Positions 48,135 through 56,302 of a stretch of DNA of 64,000 nucleotides are shown one piece after another. Source of the stretch: Glaciecola sp. Lineage in GTDB: Bacteria; Pseudomonadota; Gammaproteobacteria; Enterobacterales; Alteromonadaceae. The first letter of the stretch is position 1; the number at the start of each line of letters is the position of its first letter. Under the pieces are notes generated by a model, which searched no databases, was not told the DNA's origin, and was given only the letters and a program-made list of their open reading frames with translations. The translations under genes and the position numbers were made by a program. The stretch lies in contig JAQWNF010000011.1 in assembly GCA_029246415.1 (NCBI GenBank), forward strand, positions 1 to 64,000, read 5' to 3'.

Positions 48135-49616
48135 ATGCCAACACCTACAATAATTATGTGGTTTCGCCACGATTTACGTCTCAAAGATAACCCTGCACTT
48201 TTTCATGCTGTCGATATTGCTCAAAACATTACAGTGGATGGCGTGAAGGCTAAGGTGTTACCTATTTATATTCAAGATGAGACCACTCCTGCAAATGCAC
48301 AATTAGGTGGTGCCTCCAAATGGTGGTTACATCAATCACTTACGTCATTATCCGAAAGTATGACCGGTGCATTGCAAATATTCTCAGGTGAACCATTAGC
48401 CATACTACAAGCATTAATGGCTGAGCATAACGTGACACACGTGTTATGGAATCGCTGTTATGAACCTTGGCAGATAGCCCGTGATTCAAATATTAAGTCG
48501 CAGTTAAAACAACTCGATATTGAGGTGTTATCTTGCAATGGTCATTTGCTCTGGGAGCCGATGCAGGTATTAAAAAAAGACAACACGCCTTACAAAGTGT
48601 TCACGCCTTATTATCGCAAAGGTTGCTTGACACGAACTGAACCACGCTACCCACAAACGATGGATTTGTCTATCGACTGGTCAACAGCTATTTCATCCTC
48701 CCGTAAGCATCTGGATGAGTTAGCGTTACTATCTGATATTTATTGGTATGACACAATTGAAAAATTGTGGCAACCAGGTGAACAGGGTGCTGCCGATAGG
48801 CTAGCCACATTCATTGCTGGCGCTTCAGGTCAATATCGAGATGATCGCAACATACCATCAGTGACGGGGACGTCTTTGTTATCACCGTATTTACATTTTG
48901 GTGAAATCTCTATTAATACGGTGTGGTATGCACTAAAAGATGCCTATGCACATGATCCCGATAATGCACATTGCGATACGTATTTAAGCGAGCTGGGTTG
49001 GCGCGAATTTAGCCATTACTTACTGTTTCATTTTCCGCATATCCCTACGGAAAATTTCAATAGCAAGTTTGATAGCTTCGTCTGGCGTAATGATCCTCAA
49101 GATCTCCACGCTTGGCAACGCGGTCAAACGGGTATTCCGATCGTTGATGCTGGTATGCGAGAGTTATATCAAACTGGATATATGCACAATCGCGTACGCA
49201 TGATTGTCGGGTCTTTTTTAGTTAAAAATCTATTGGTTGATTGGCGTGAAGGTGAGCGCTGGTTTTGGGACTGTTTGCTCGATGCGGATATGGCAGCTAA
49301 TAGTGCATCATGGCAGTGGGTCGCTGGCAGTGGCGCAGATGCGTCGCCCTATTTTAGAATTTTTAATCCTATATTACAGGGTGAAAAATTTGATAAACAA
49401 GGCGACTATGTAAAACATTATTGTCCTGAGCTGCGCAAACTACCGCCAAAGTTTATTCATAAGCCCTGGGAAGCACCAAACAATATATTACAGGCGTGTG
49501 ATCTTGTATTAGGTCATAACTATCCTAAGCCGATAGTCGATTTGAAAGTGTCACGTCAACGCGCGCTTGATACTTTTGCTAAGAGTAAAGAGGATGCCCT
49601 AAATGCCAGCCTCTAA
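48135..49616 (+). CDS. phrB: Class I CPD photolyase
   Basis: Blue-light-driven enzyme that splits cyclobutane pyrimidine dimers in double-stranded DNA using FADH-. The N-terminal antenna domain starts IIMWFRHDLRLKDNPALF. The FAD domain contains [31 protein letters not shown], and ASWQWVAGSGADASPYFRIFNP (ASWQWVAG, then SGADASPYFRIFNP), in which the canonical WQW is intact. The length of 493 residues is slightly above E. coli Phr (472). The following photolyase gene overlaps its end by 14 nt, indicating one transcript. Confidence 0.93.
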   Translation: MPTPTIIMWFRHDLRLKDNPALFHAVDIAQNITVDGVKAKVLPIYIQDETTPANAQLGGASKWWLHQSLTSLSESMTGALQIFSGEPLAILQALMAEHNVTHVLWNRCYEPWQIARDSNIKSQLKQLDIEVLSCNGHLLWEPMQVLKKDNTPYKVFTPYYRKGCLTRTEPRYPQTMDLSIDWSTAISSSRKHLDELALLSDIYWYDTIEKLWQPGEQGAADRLATFIAGASGQYRDDRNIPSVTGTSLLSPYLHFGEISINTVWYALKDAYAHDPDNAHCDTYLSELGWREFSHYLLFHFPHIPTENFNSKFDSFVWRNDPQDLHAWQRGQTGIPIVDAGMRELYQTGYMHNRVRMIVGSFLVKNLLVDWREGERWFWDCLLDADMAANSASWQWVAGSGADASPYFRIFNPILQGEKFDKQGDYVKHYCPELRKLPPKFIHKPWEAPNNILQACDLVLGHNYPKPIVDLKVSRQRALDTFAKSKEDALNASL

Positions 49617-51165
49617 AACCTTACGCTTGATTTTAGCGGATCAACTGACCCACAGTGTGTCAGCTTTAGACGGTATCGATGTCGATAATGATGTGATATT
49701 ACTTGCTGAGGTTCGCTCTGAAGCTAGCTATGTAAAACATCATAAAAAGAAAATCATTTATCTATTTTCAGCTATGCGTCATTTTGCGCGTGAGCTACAA
49801 CAAAAAGGCTATCAAGTACATTACACTTATTATGATGCTCAGGATAATCAAGGGTCTCTAGCGGCAGAAGTAGCTCAACGCCTGACTCAATATGGTTGTG
49901 ACAAAGTTGTATGTACCTTTCCTGGTGAATATCGCGTACATCAGGACATGTTAAGCTGGTCTAACTCTTTAACGTGTCCAGTTGAGATCCGTGCTGATAA
50001 TCGCTTTATTGCGACGATAGAAGAATTCGCTACTTGGGCTGATGGCAAAAAACAATTGCGTATGGAGTTTTTCTATCGAGAAATGCGCCGCAAGCTTGAT
50101 TGCTTATTGCATGATGGTCAGCCCGAGGGCGGTAAGTGGAACTATGATGCTGATAATCGCGCTAAGCTACCCAAAGATATTCAATTACCCCAGAATACTC
50201 AATTTGCGCCTGATGCCATTACTTTAGAAGTCATCGAGCTGGTTAAAACACATTTCGGCGATCACTTTGGCGATTGGGGAAATTTTCATTATGGCGTGAC
50301 TCGTGAGCAGGCATTGATTGTTCTAGACACTTTCATTAACGAGCGTTTAATTAATTTTGGTCAGTACCAAGATGCGATGATGCAAGATGAGCCTTGGCTA
50401 TTCCATTCACATATTTCATTTTATTTAAATAGTGGCTTGTTAACCGCATATGAGGTTGTGGCAAGAGTCGAGCAAGTGTATTACGTGCATGCTCAGGATC
50501 CAACTTTACCGCAGATCCCTTTAAATTCGGTTGAAGGCTTTATCCGTCAAGTCATTGGCTGGCGCGAGTATGTACGTGGCTTGTATTGGTTTGTCATGCC
50601 GGATTATGTTAACAAAAATCACCTTAATGCGACACGCAAGTTACCCGAGTTTTTTTGGACTGGTAAAACCAAAATGAACTGTATGGCACAGTGTATTAAA
50701 GATACCAAAGAACATGCCTATGCACATCATATTCAGCGCTTAATGGTATTAGGTAACTTTGCATTATTGACGGGGTTATCTCCCGAAGAAGTTAACGAAT
50801 GGTATTTAATTGTATATGGTGATGCTTACGAATGGGTCGAACTGCCCAATGTATCAGGCATGGTGTTGTATGCAGATGGTGGTGTTTTAGCGAGTAAACC
50901 GTATGCGGCGAGTGGTGCTTATATCAATAAAATGTCCAACTACTGTAAGCATTGCGAATATAAGGTAACGGTCAAAACCGGTGAGGGGGCTTGCCCATTT
51001 AATTATTTATATTGGGATTTTTTATATCGTCATCGTGAGGTACTCTCTAATAATCATCGCATGGGTATGATCTATCGTACTATGGATAAAATGGCCCCAG
51101 AAAAACTCGATGCTGCGATTGCTGATGCGAATACATTTTTAATTTCACTTGATGCAGCAGAGTAA
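49603..51165 (+). CDS. Iron-sulfur bacterial photolyase/cryptochrome, (6-4) type (FeS-BCP)
   Basis: A 520-residue member of the iron-sulfur bacterial cryptochrome/photolyase family, whose tested members (Agrobacterium PhrB, Vibrio cholerae) repair (6-4) photoproducts. The N-terminus LRLILADQLTHSVSALDG is typical. Four cysteines, C360 (KMNCMAQ), C448 and C451 (YCKHCEY) and C464 (GACPFNY), have the same spacing (88, 3, 13) as the [4Fe-4S] ligands of Agrobacterium PhrB. The strand RQVIGWREYVRGLYW near residue 315 belongs to the FAD domain. It overlaps the class I gene and is followed 12 nt later by a DUF2256 gene. Confidence 0.93.
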   Translation: MPASKTLRLILADQLTHSVSALDGIDVDNDVILLAEVRSEASYVKHHKKKIIYLFSAMRHFARELQQKGYQVHYTYYDAQDNQGSLAAEVAQRLTQYGCDKVVCTFPGEYRVHQDMLSWSNSLTCPVEIRADNRFIATIEEFATWADGKKQLRMEFFYREMRRKLDCLLHDGQPEGGKWNYDADNRAKLPKDIQLPQNTQFAPDAITLEVIELVKTHFGDHFGDWGNFHYGVTREQALIVLDTFINERLINFGQYQDAMMQDEPWLFHSHISFYLNSGLLTAYEVVARVEQVYYVHAQDPTLPQIPLNSVEGFIRQVIGWREYVRGLYWFVMPDYVNKNHLNATRKLPEFFWTGKTKMNCMAQCIKDTKEHAYAHHIQRLMVLGNFALLTGLSPEEVNEWYLIVYGDAYEWVELPNVSGMVLYADGGVLASKPYAASGAYINKMSNYCKHCEYKVTVKTGEGACPFNYLYWDFLYRHREVLSNNHRMGMIYRTMDKMAPEKLDAAIADANTFLISLDAAE

Positions 51166-51177
51166 TGTCGACACGAA

Positions 51178-51330
51178 ATGAAAAAAACAAATTTACCTAG
51201 CAAAATGTGTCCAGTTTGCGTCCGTCCATTTACTTGGCGAAAAAAATGGGAGCGCAACTGGGAGGAAGTAAAGTATTGTTCTAAGCGATGTAGTGGTAAT
51301 CGGTCTAAATCTAGCTCGACAGCGAACTAA
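51178..51330 (+). CDS. DUF2256 zinc-ribbon-like mini-protein
   Basis: A 50-residue protein reading [20 protein letters not shown], then [20 protein letters not shown], with two CxxC-type pairs (CPVC, CSKRC) separated by 20 residues, the DUF2256 layout and a probable zinc site. A GAAATG context gives the start 12 nt after the photolyase stop. DUF2256 genes are frequently linked to FeS-type photolyase genes, so a functional connection is plausible, but no role is known. Confidence 0.88.
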   Translation: MKKTNLPSKMCPVCVRPFTWRKKWERNWEEVKYCSKRCSGNRSKSSSTAN

Positions 51331-51393
51331 TTATTTCATTTAAATTGTCGATAACCTTGAAGTATTCAATGGATGAGTTAACAAGGTGTGTAC

Positions 51394-53216
51394 ATGGATG
51401 ATAATGATTGGCTAGAGCCTAAATCTACCAATAATGAAGAAGCGCGTTTAGCAGAACTGTATAGTCTAAACGTGCTCGATACAGAAGCAGAATACCGCTT
51501 TGATTCCTTATCGAGTTTAGCATTAGAAATCATTGGCGGAAGTAACTGCTTGATTTCATTGGTTGACGAACATCGTCAGTGGTGTAAATCAAGTTGCACC
51601 GATATGGGAGTCGACGTTAGCAGAGAACACTCTTTTTGTGCTCAACTTATCAACAATACCGCAACCTTAATGCAGATAAACAATACCCGTCAAGATACGC
51701 GTTTTAAATCCAATCCATTAGTAATTGCTGAGCCAAATATAGCAGCGTATTTGGGCGTTGCCTTGCATGGTCCCAATGGTTATATAGTAGGGAGTTTATG
51801 CGTATTGGATACAATTGAGCGCGAGTTTACCGCACAAAACATTCAACATTTACGTGCGATCGCCAAACGTGTCGAAGTTGAATTACAGCTAGTAAAGTCA
51901 GATTTACCTAAGTATCAAGCAAAAAAATCGGCTGATTTGTATGATCCGATTACCAAACTACCTAACAAACAATATTTCATTCAAAAGCTGCAACAGCACC
52001 TACAAATACAACACATACATGAACAATATGGTCAAATTGCAGTGATTCAAATACAGCGTTTTAGGCATATTGCTCGTATTTATCAAGATGCCTTTTGTAA
52101 TCAAGTATTACTTGAATTTAGTCATCGTATCCGAACCTCATTACCCAATGATGCAATTATTGCCAAATTAAGTAATGATAAATACATTGTGTTTTTACCT
52201 GCTGTGTTTGCGCAATCACAAGTTGATTATTTTCGCATGTAAAAGAGATCTTAGAAAAACCCGTATTACATAATGGTACTCCTGTTTACATCAATGCCCA
52301 GGTCGGTCTGACATTTATCTCTAAACATACTGAGACCTTAGAAGAACACATTAGTCGTTGTCTATTAGCGATGCAAAACCCTGATACTATTCATGAATCT
52401 TTTTCAGCATTAGATAATGATTACGAACGTTTGTCTTTGCGTGCAATAGAAATTGAAAACCACCTGCATCAAGCAATAAATCAACATGCCTTTACTATGG
52501 TTTATCAACCTATCGTAGAAAGTTATTCAGAAACCATGGTTGCTTTAGAAGCTCTGGTACGCTGGCGCTGGAAACCAAATGAGTTTTTATCACCGTCTGA
52601 ATTTATTCCTATCGCGGAAGCGGCTGGCTTAATTTTGCCGTTAAGTCAGTGGATCTTAAAAACCGCATGTATCGAATTTGCAGCATTTCAAGACGAACAT
52701 CAAGCGCCTTTATATCTATCGGTCAATATTAGCCCCAGTGAATTAATGGCAAATGACTTCGTCGAACAAGTGATCAATGCATGTGACATAGCAAAGTTAT
52801 CCTACAATCGAATTCAATTAGAAATTACTGAGCATGCACTCTTAAATGATTTTGATGGTGCAGTGATTCAATTACGTCGTCTCCATGATAAAGGGGTTAG
52901 GATTGCCATTGATGATTTTGGTACAGGCCATTCATCGCTGCAGTATTTGCATAAATTACCGGTAGATGTGGTTAAGATAGACCAAACATTTATTCGAAAT
53001 ATTCACCAATCAGCGGAATTAAATGCCGACATTCAGGGAATCATTGCGCTTTCCCATGAACTGGGAAAACTCATTACCGCAGAGGGAATTGAAACTTTTG
53101 AGCAGGCTGAGTTTTTACGTAAAGAAAACATCAACACAGGGCAGGGTTGGTATTACGGTAAACCTATGGATATTAAAACATTACTGCTAAAGACTTCAGA
53201 TTTGCACTTTATGTAA
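51394..53216 (+). pseudogene. GAF-GGDEF-EAL cyclic-di-GMP signalling protein, frameshifted
   Basis: The original protein would be about 608 residues: a GAF domain (residues ~20-165, LAELYSLNVLDTEAEYRFD, CLISLVDEHRQWCKS), a degenerate GGDEF domain (DPITKLPNKQYF, with SNDKY at the GGDEF site) and a C-terminal EAL phosphodiesterase domain. The EAL part looks complete (ALEALVRWRW, VNISPSE, EITEHALL, IAIDDFGTGHSSL, TAEGIE). The frame is lost at TTTT (52230-52233), where it runs into FRM and TAA; adding one T restores DYFSHVKEILEKPVL and joins the two frames. The EAL part could still be made from the ATG at 52371. The start uses ATG 51394 with AAGG 7 nt upstream. A real mutation or a homopolymer sequencing error are both possible. 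Confidence 0.85.
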
Positions 53217-53226
53217 CAAATTATCA

Positions 53227-54171
53227 TTAGCCGAGATTTGAATTTGATTGCGTGATTGCCATATCGCGCAACGTTTTACTTTGATCTAAGCGAGCACGGG
53301 CTAAATCAAAAAATATTTGGATTTCATCCATCGTGTTTGGTTTTTGTGTAATAAACCCCGTTGATACAGAAACAAACGGTGATAAGGGTGAGATATCGTG
53401 TGGCATCAATGCCTGTACGACAAATTTATTGATTAGAGCAATCTTGTGCTTCGCTCCTATCTCGGAACAACCGGGTAACAAGATATAAAAATCATCACGC
53501 CTAGACCTTACCACTAAATCGTTTTGTCGATATATAGTAGAGTGTAAGATACTCATCATCATTCTAAGATAATGACAGATCATGTTATTACCCGCATGCG
53601 CCTTTAATAGTTGAAAGTAGTCAATATTTAAAGCAATTAACGTCACAGGCTCATCTGCTCGTATACATTCAATCCATGATTTGGATAAATGCTGCATAAA
53701 GAAATGAAAATCCTTTTGCGCACTATCATCATCTAATACAAACGGATTGGTTTTAAGACGTGCCGGTTTATGATCAGAGATATGAGATTCAATACGTTGT
53801 AGAAGATTTTTACTCGAAATCGGCTTGAGCACTACGTCCATTTTATGCAACGGCATTTGTTCGATATATTGCTGCAGAGTATCAATCACAGACATCACAA
53901 ATATATGAGGTTGATTCATATAATGGATGTTTTTTAAGAGGTCATTGACATCAATGTAACTTTCTCCTAATTGCAACATGTCAATGAGGATCAGATCAAA
54001 GGGACTGTCTTGTTTTTGTGCAAGCAGTAACGCGCTTTGTGCGTCCTTAGTGTTTTTTACTCGAACAATGTCAAAGTGTTTACTTAGTGCAAAACTTTTC
54101 ACTTTAGATTGCACTGGATCATTGTCTATCAGGAGTAAGCGAAGTTCCGTTTCTTCATTTGTTAAAGGCAT
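53227..54171 (-). CDS. Response regulator with degenerate GGDEF domain
   Basis: A 314-residue protein with an N-terminal receiver domain (residues ~9-130): acidic pair in LLLIDNDPVQ, phosphoacceptor aspartate in LILIDMLQLGE and conserved lysine in VVLKPISSK. The C-terminal domain is GGDEF-like (residues ~145-300) but has RRDDF (RSRRDDFYILLPG) in place of GGDEF, so diguanylate cyclase activity is unlikely; it may bind c-di-GMP or act as a scaffold. It is convergent with the GAF-GGDEF-EAL gene, with only 10 nt between stops. Confidence 0.85.
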   Translation of the reverse strand: MPLTNEETELRLLLIDNDPVQSKVKSFALSKHFDIVRVKNTKDAQSALLLAQKQDSPFDLILIDMLQLGESYIDVNDLLKNIHYMNQPHIFVMSVIDTLQQYIEQMPLHKMDVVLKPISSKNLLQRIESHISDHKPARLKTNPFVLDDDSAQKDFHFFMQHLSKSWIECIRADEPVTLIALNIDYFQLLKAHAGNNMICHYLRMMMSILHSTIYRQNDLVVRSRRDDFYILLPGCSEIGAKHKIALINKFVVQALMPHDISPLSPFVSVSTGFITQKPNTMDEIQIFFDLARARLDQSKTLRDMAITQSNSNLG

Positions 54172-54271
54172 ATCGACGTAAGTTACTTTTTAATAATTAT
54201 ATCCATATAACTCTAGTCGATATTTATTGAATCGCCACTTATACATGCGGATATCGTATTAATAATAGTGC

Positions 54272-54604
54272 TCAATGGGAAGCGACAAATTCGGTAAACT
54301 GATCTTGTGGGATTGGCTTGCTCATCAGATACCCTTGATAAGCATCGGCACCTAAACGTGTTACTGCATGCATTTCATCAATGGTTTCTACGCCCTCAGC
54401 AATTATTCTTAAATCGAATGAACTAGCCAATGCAACAATCGCTTTAACAATTTTCACATTACTGTGATGCACATCGAGATGCTCAATAAAAGATTTATCT
54501 ATTTTGAGGATATGAAATGGAAATTTTTGCAAATAACTCAATGACGAGTAGCCCGTACCAAAGTCATCTAAGGCTAAACGCATACCAATATCACAGATAC
54601 CTTG
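54272..54604 (-). pseudogene. C-terminal fragment of an EAL-domain phosphodiesterase
   Basis: Only the last ~110 residues of an EAL domain remain: MRLALDDFGTGYSSLSYL, ILKIDKSFIEHL, RIIAEGVETIDEM and GYLMSKPI. The EAL motif itself and the N-terminal half are missing. The family-like reading begins at about 54601 and a stop lies immediately upstream, exactly where the plus-strand PAS-REC fragment begins. The gene is therefore cut by a rearrangement rather than simply short. Confidence 0.85.
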
Positions 54605-55267
54605 TTAACACAATTTACGTCTGAAGAAATCAACGCGACACAACAACTATTACGAGTTTCTATCAACCCTTATCGCTTTAATGATTCATCAAGTTCACAA
54701 GGTGTAGCGATTACATTTTCTGACATTTCTAGAGTTAGACACATGGAGTTAGGTATGGTCGTTGTCTACAAACAGCTTCGTGCTAGCATTAACAACGCGT
54801 TAGAAATGCTGGATAATAAACCGTTTGATGAGAGCATTAATGTATTAATACTTGACGATAACCCCAGTTATTTAGCAATACTAGAAGAGCAGTTATCGAA
54901 AATCAAACAATACAAAATTAATACCTTTGCAAAAACATCCGTTGAAGAAGCGTTTGAAGTTATCGAAAAACAAGAGATCGATATTTGTATTTCTGATTAT
55001 TATTTAAAAAATGAAACGGCTTTAGGATTAATAGACGGGCTGGTTAAATATAAAATGAATTTACCTGTCATTGTGATTTCTGGTGAGTCGACTGAAGATC
55101 TAACTACATTACTGCTTTCTTATGGTGCATTGGACTTAATTGAGAAAAAAGATTTAACCCCAGCAATGCTAGATAGAAGCCTTAGATATGCCATTCGTCG
55201 AAACCAAATAGATAAACATATCAACAACTTAATTAGTGAAAACATGCAAAAAACACTTGGCCAGTAG
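54602..55267 (+). pseudogene. 5'-truncated PAS/CheR-like plus receiver-domain protein
   Basis: The 221-residue frame starts at a TTG in mid-domain: LLRVSINPYRFN and GVAITFSDISRVR resemble the C-terminal part of the PAS-like domain in CheB/CheR-fused chemotaxis proteins. A helical linker follows, then a receiver domain (INVLILDDNPSYLAILEEQL, phosphoacceptor in DICISDYYLKNE, lysine in LIEKKDLTP). The receiver looks intact. The missing N-terminus and the absence of a ribosome binding site indicate loss of the original start at the 54.60-kb junction. It is 48 nt ahead of the broken histidine kinase. Confidence 0.75.
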
Positions 55268-55315
55268 GGTGTATATACCCAAGTTTATCTGTCGTTTTTC
55301 ATAAGGCTTTTATTT

Positions 55316-56076
55316 GTGAATGATTCACATATAGCTGCGTTGCTAAAGGCATACGCACACGATATCAAAGGCTCCTTAGGTGCCAATGCAGCTTTTGCAC
55401 GTCTTATTTTGGAATAATATGGCTCCAAATTAGATGAAAAAGGTGCAAAATGGCTGTCTTTAATGGCCAATGAATATGCATTAATGATATTAAGCTAAGC
55501 CGTTTGTCTCATTATTCGCAACTGTACAAATATCAAGTACGAACTGAAGATTGTCATCTAGGTACTATTATTGGTACGGTTATTGGTTCTATTATAGGCA
55601 ATAATGTCAATGATATATCTGATAAAATGCAAGTACAAGCGAATAATGTAGCGATTCATTATCTACGTAAACTAATCATTAAAAGTGATTCTAATTTGTT
55701 GCACATGTATTTTTCAGAACTCATTGCAAATACCCAGCAACATGCAGCACATCAATCCAAACATAATTCCCAGACTAAGGTACATATCAGATATAACAAT
55801 GCTGATAAAGTTCATCAGTTGGTATATGTCGAACATGGCACAGCGCTAAGTGATGACGAGATTGCATATATTCAATTACCACTTAAAACATTAGATGCTG
55901 CTCACAGTAAATTAAACAATGCAGGTATGGGTTTTACAATATTACAACGTATTGCTGAATTGTTATCAGGTAACTTGAAAGTTGAACTAATCAAGAATGG
56001 TGATGACAATTTGCAAGCGCATTCACAAGGTCATTCAGATTCATCTTTAGTGGTTATGCTGGAATTTCCACAATAA
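55316..56076 (+). pseudogene. Sensor histidine kinase, broken by a stop and a frameshift
   Basis: The original protein of ~250 residues had a HisKA domain with the H-box AYAHDIKGSLGANAAF and a HATPase domain with N-box ELIANTQQHAAHQ and G-box GMGFTILQRIAELL. From the GTG at 55316 (ATAAGG upstream), an in-frame TAA at 55415 follows LILE. The family-like reading continues as YGSKLDEKGAKWLSLMANE, then must shift frame between about 55465 and 55495 to reach LSRLSHYSQLYKYQV. With two independent lesions, this is a real pseudogene rather than one sequencing error. A kinase without a sensor domain would probably have paired with the preceding receiver protein. Confidence 0.82.
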
Positions 56077-56234
56077 TAAGAGTCAGGCTTGTAAGTTACG
56101 GCTAAGGATTATGAGTGTGTATAGTTGGCACTACAAGTTCACATAATGTATATTATGTTAAATCATGTATTAACTAAGAAATACGCGTATGATTACTGTA
56201 ATTTCTATCACAGTTTTCATGAACTATCGAACAG

Positions 56235-56271
56235 TTGATTTGCATCACAACCACTGTATACTTAACCAGTG
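56235..56271 (+). promoter_or_regulatory. topB promoter overlapping a LexA-box-like palindrome
   Basis: TTGATT (-35) and TATACT (-10, 56257-56262) are 16 nt apart. Overlapping the -10 is CACTG-N10-CAGTG (56252-56271), which contains CTG-TATACTTAAC-CAG, fitting the gammaproteobacterial LexA pattern CTG-N10-CAG with an AT-rich centre. The element lies 31 nt before the topB ATG. Regulation by the SOS response is an inference from this match. Confidence 0.55.
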
Positions 56272-56302
56272 TTTGATTGTATTAAAGTATGGGTAGTTAT
56301 TA

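Noticed and set aside
52371-53216. Stand-alone EAL gene
   Set aside because: The same frame continues upstream without a stop into the degenerate GGDEF domain, so it is the second half of a frameshifted gene, although it might still be translated.
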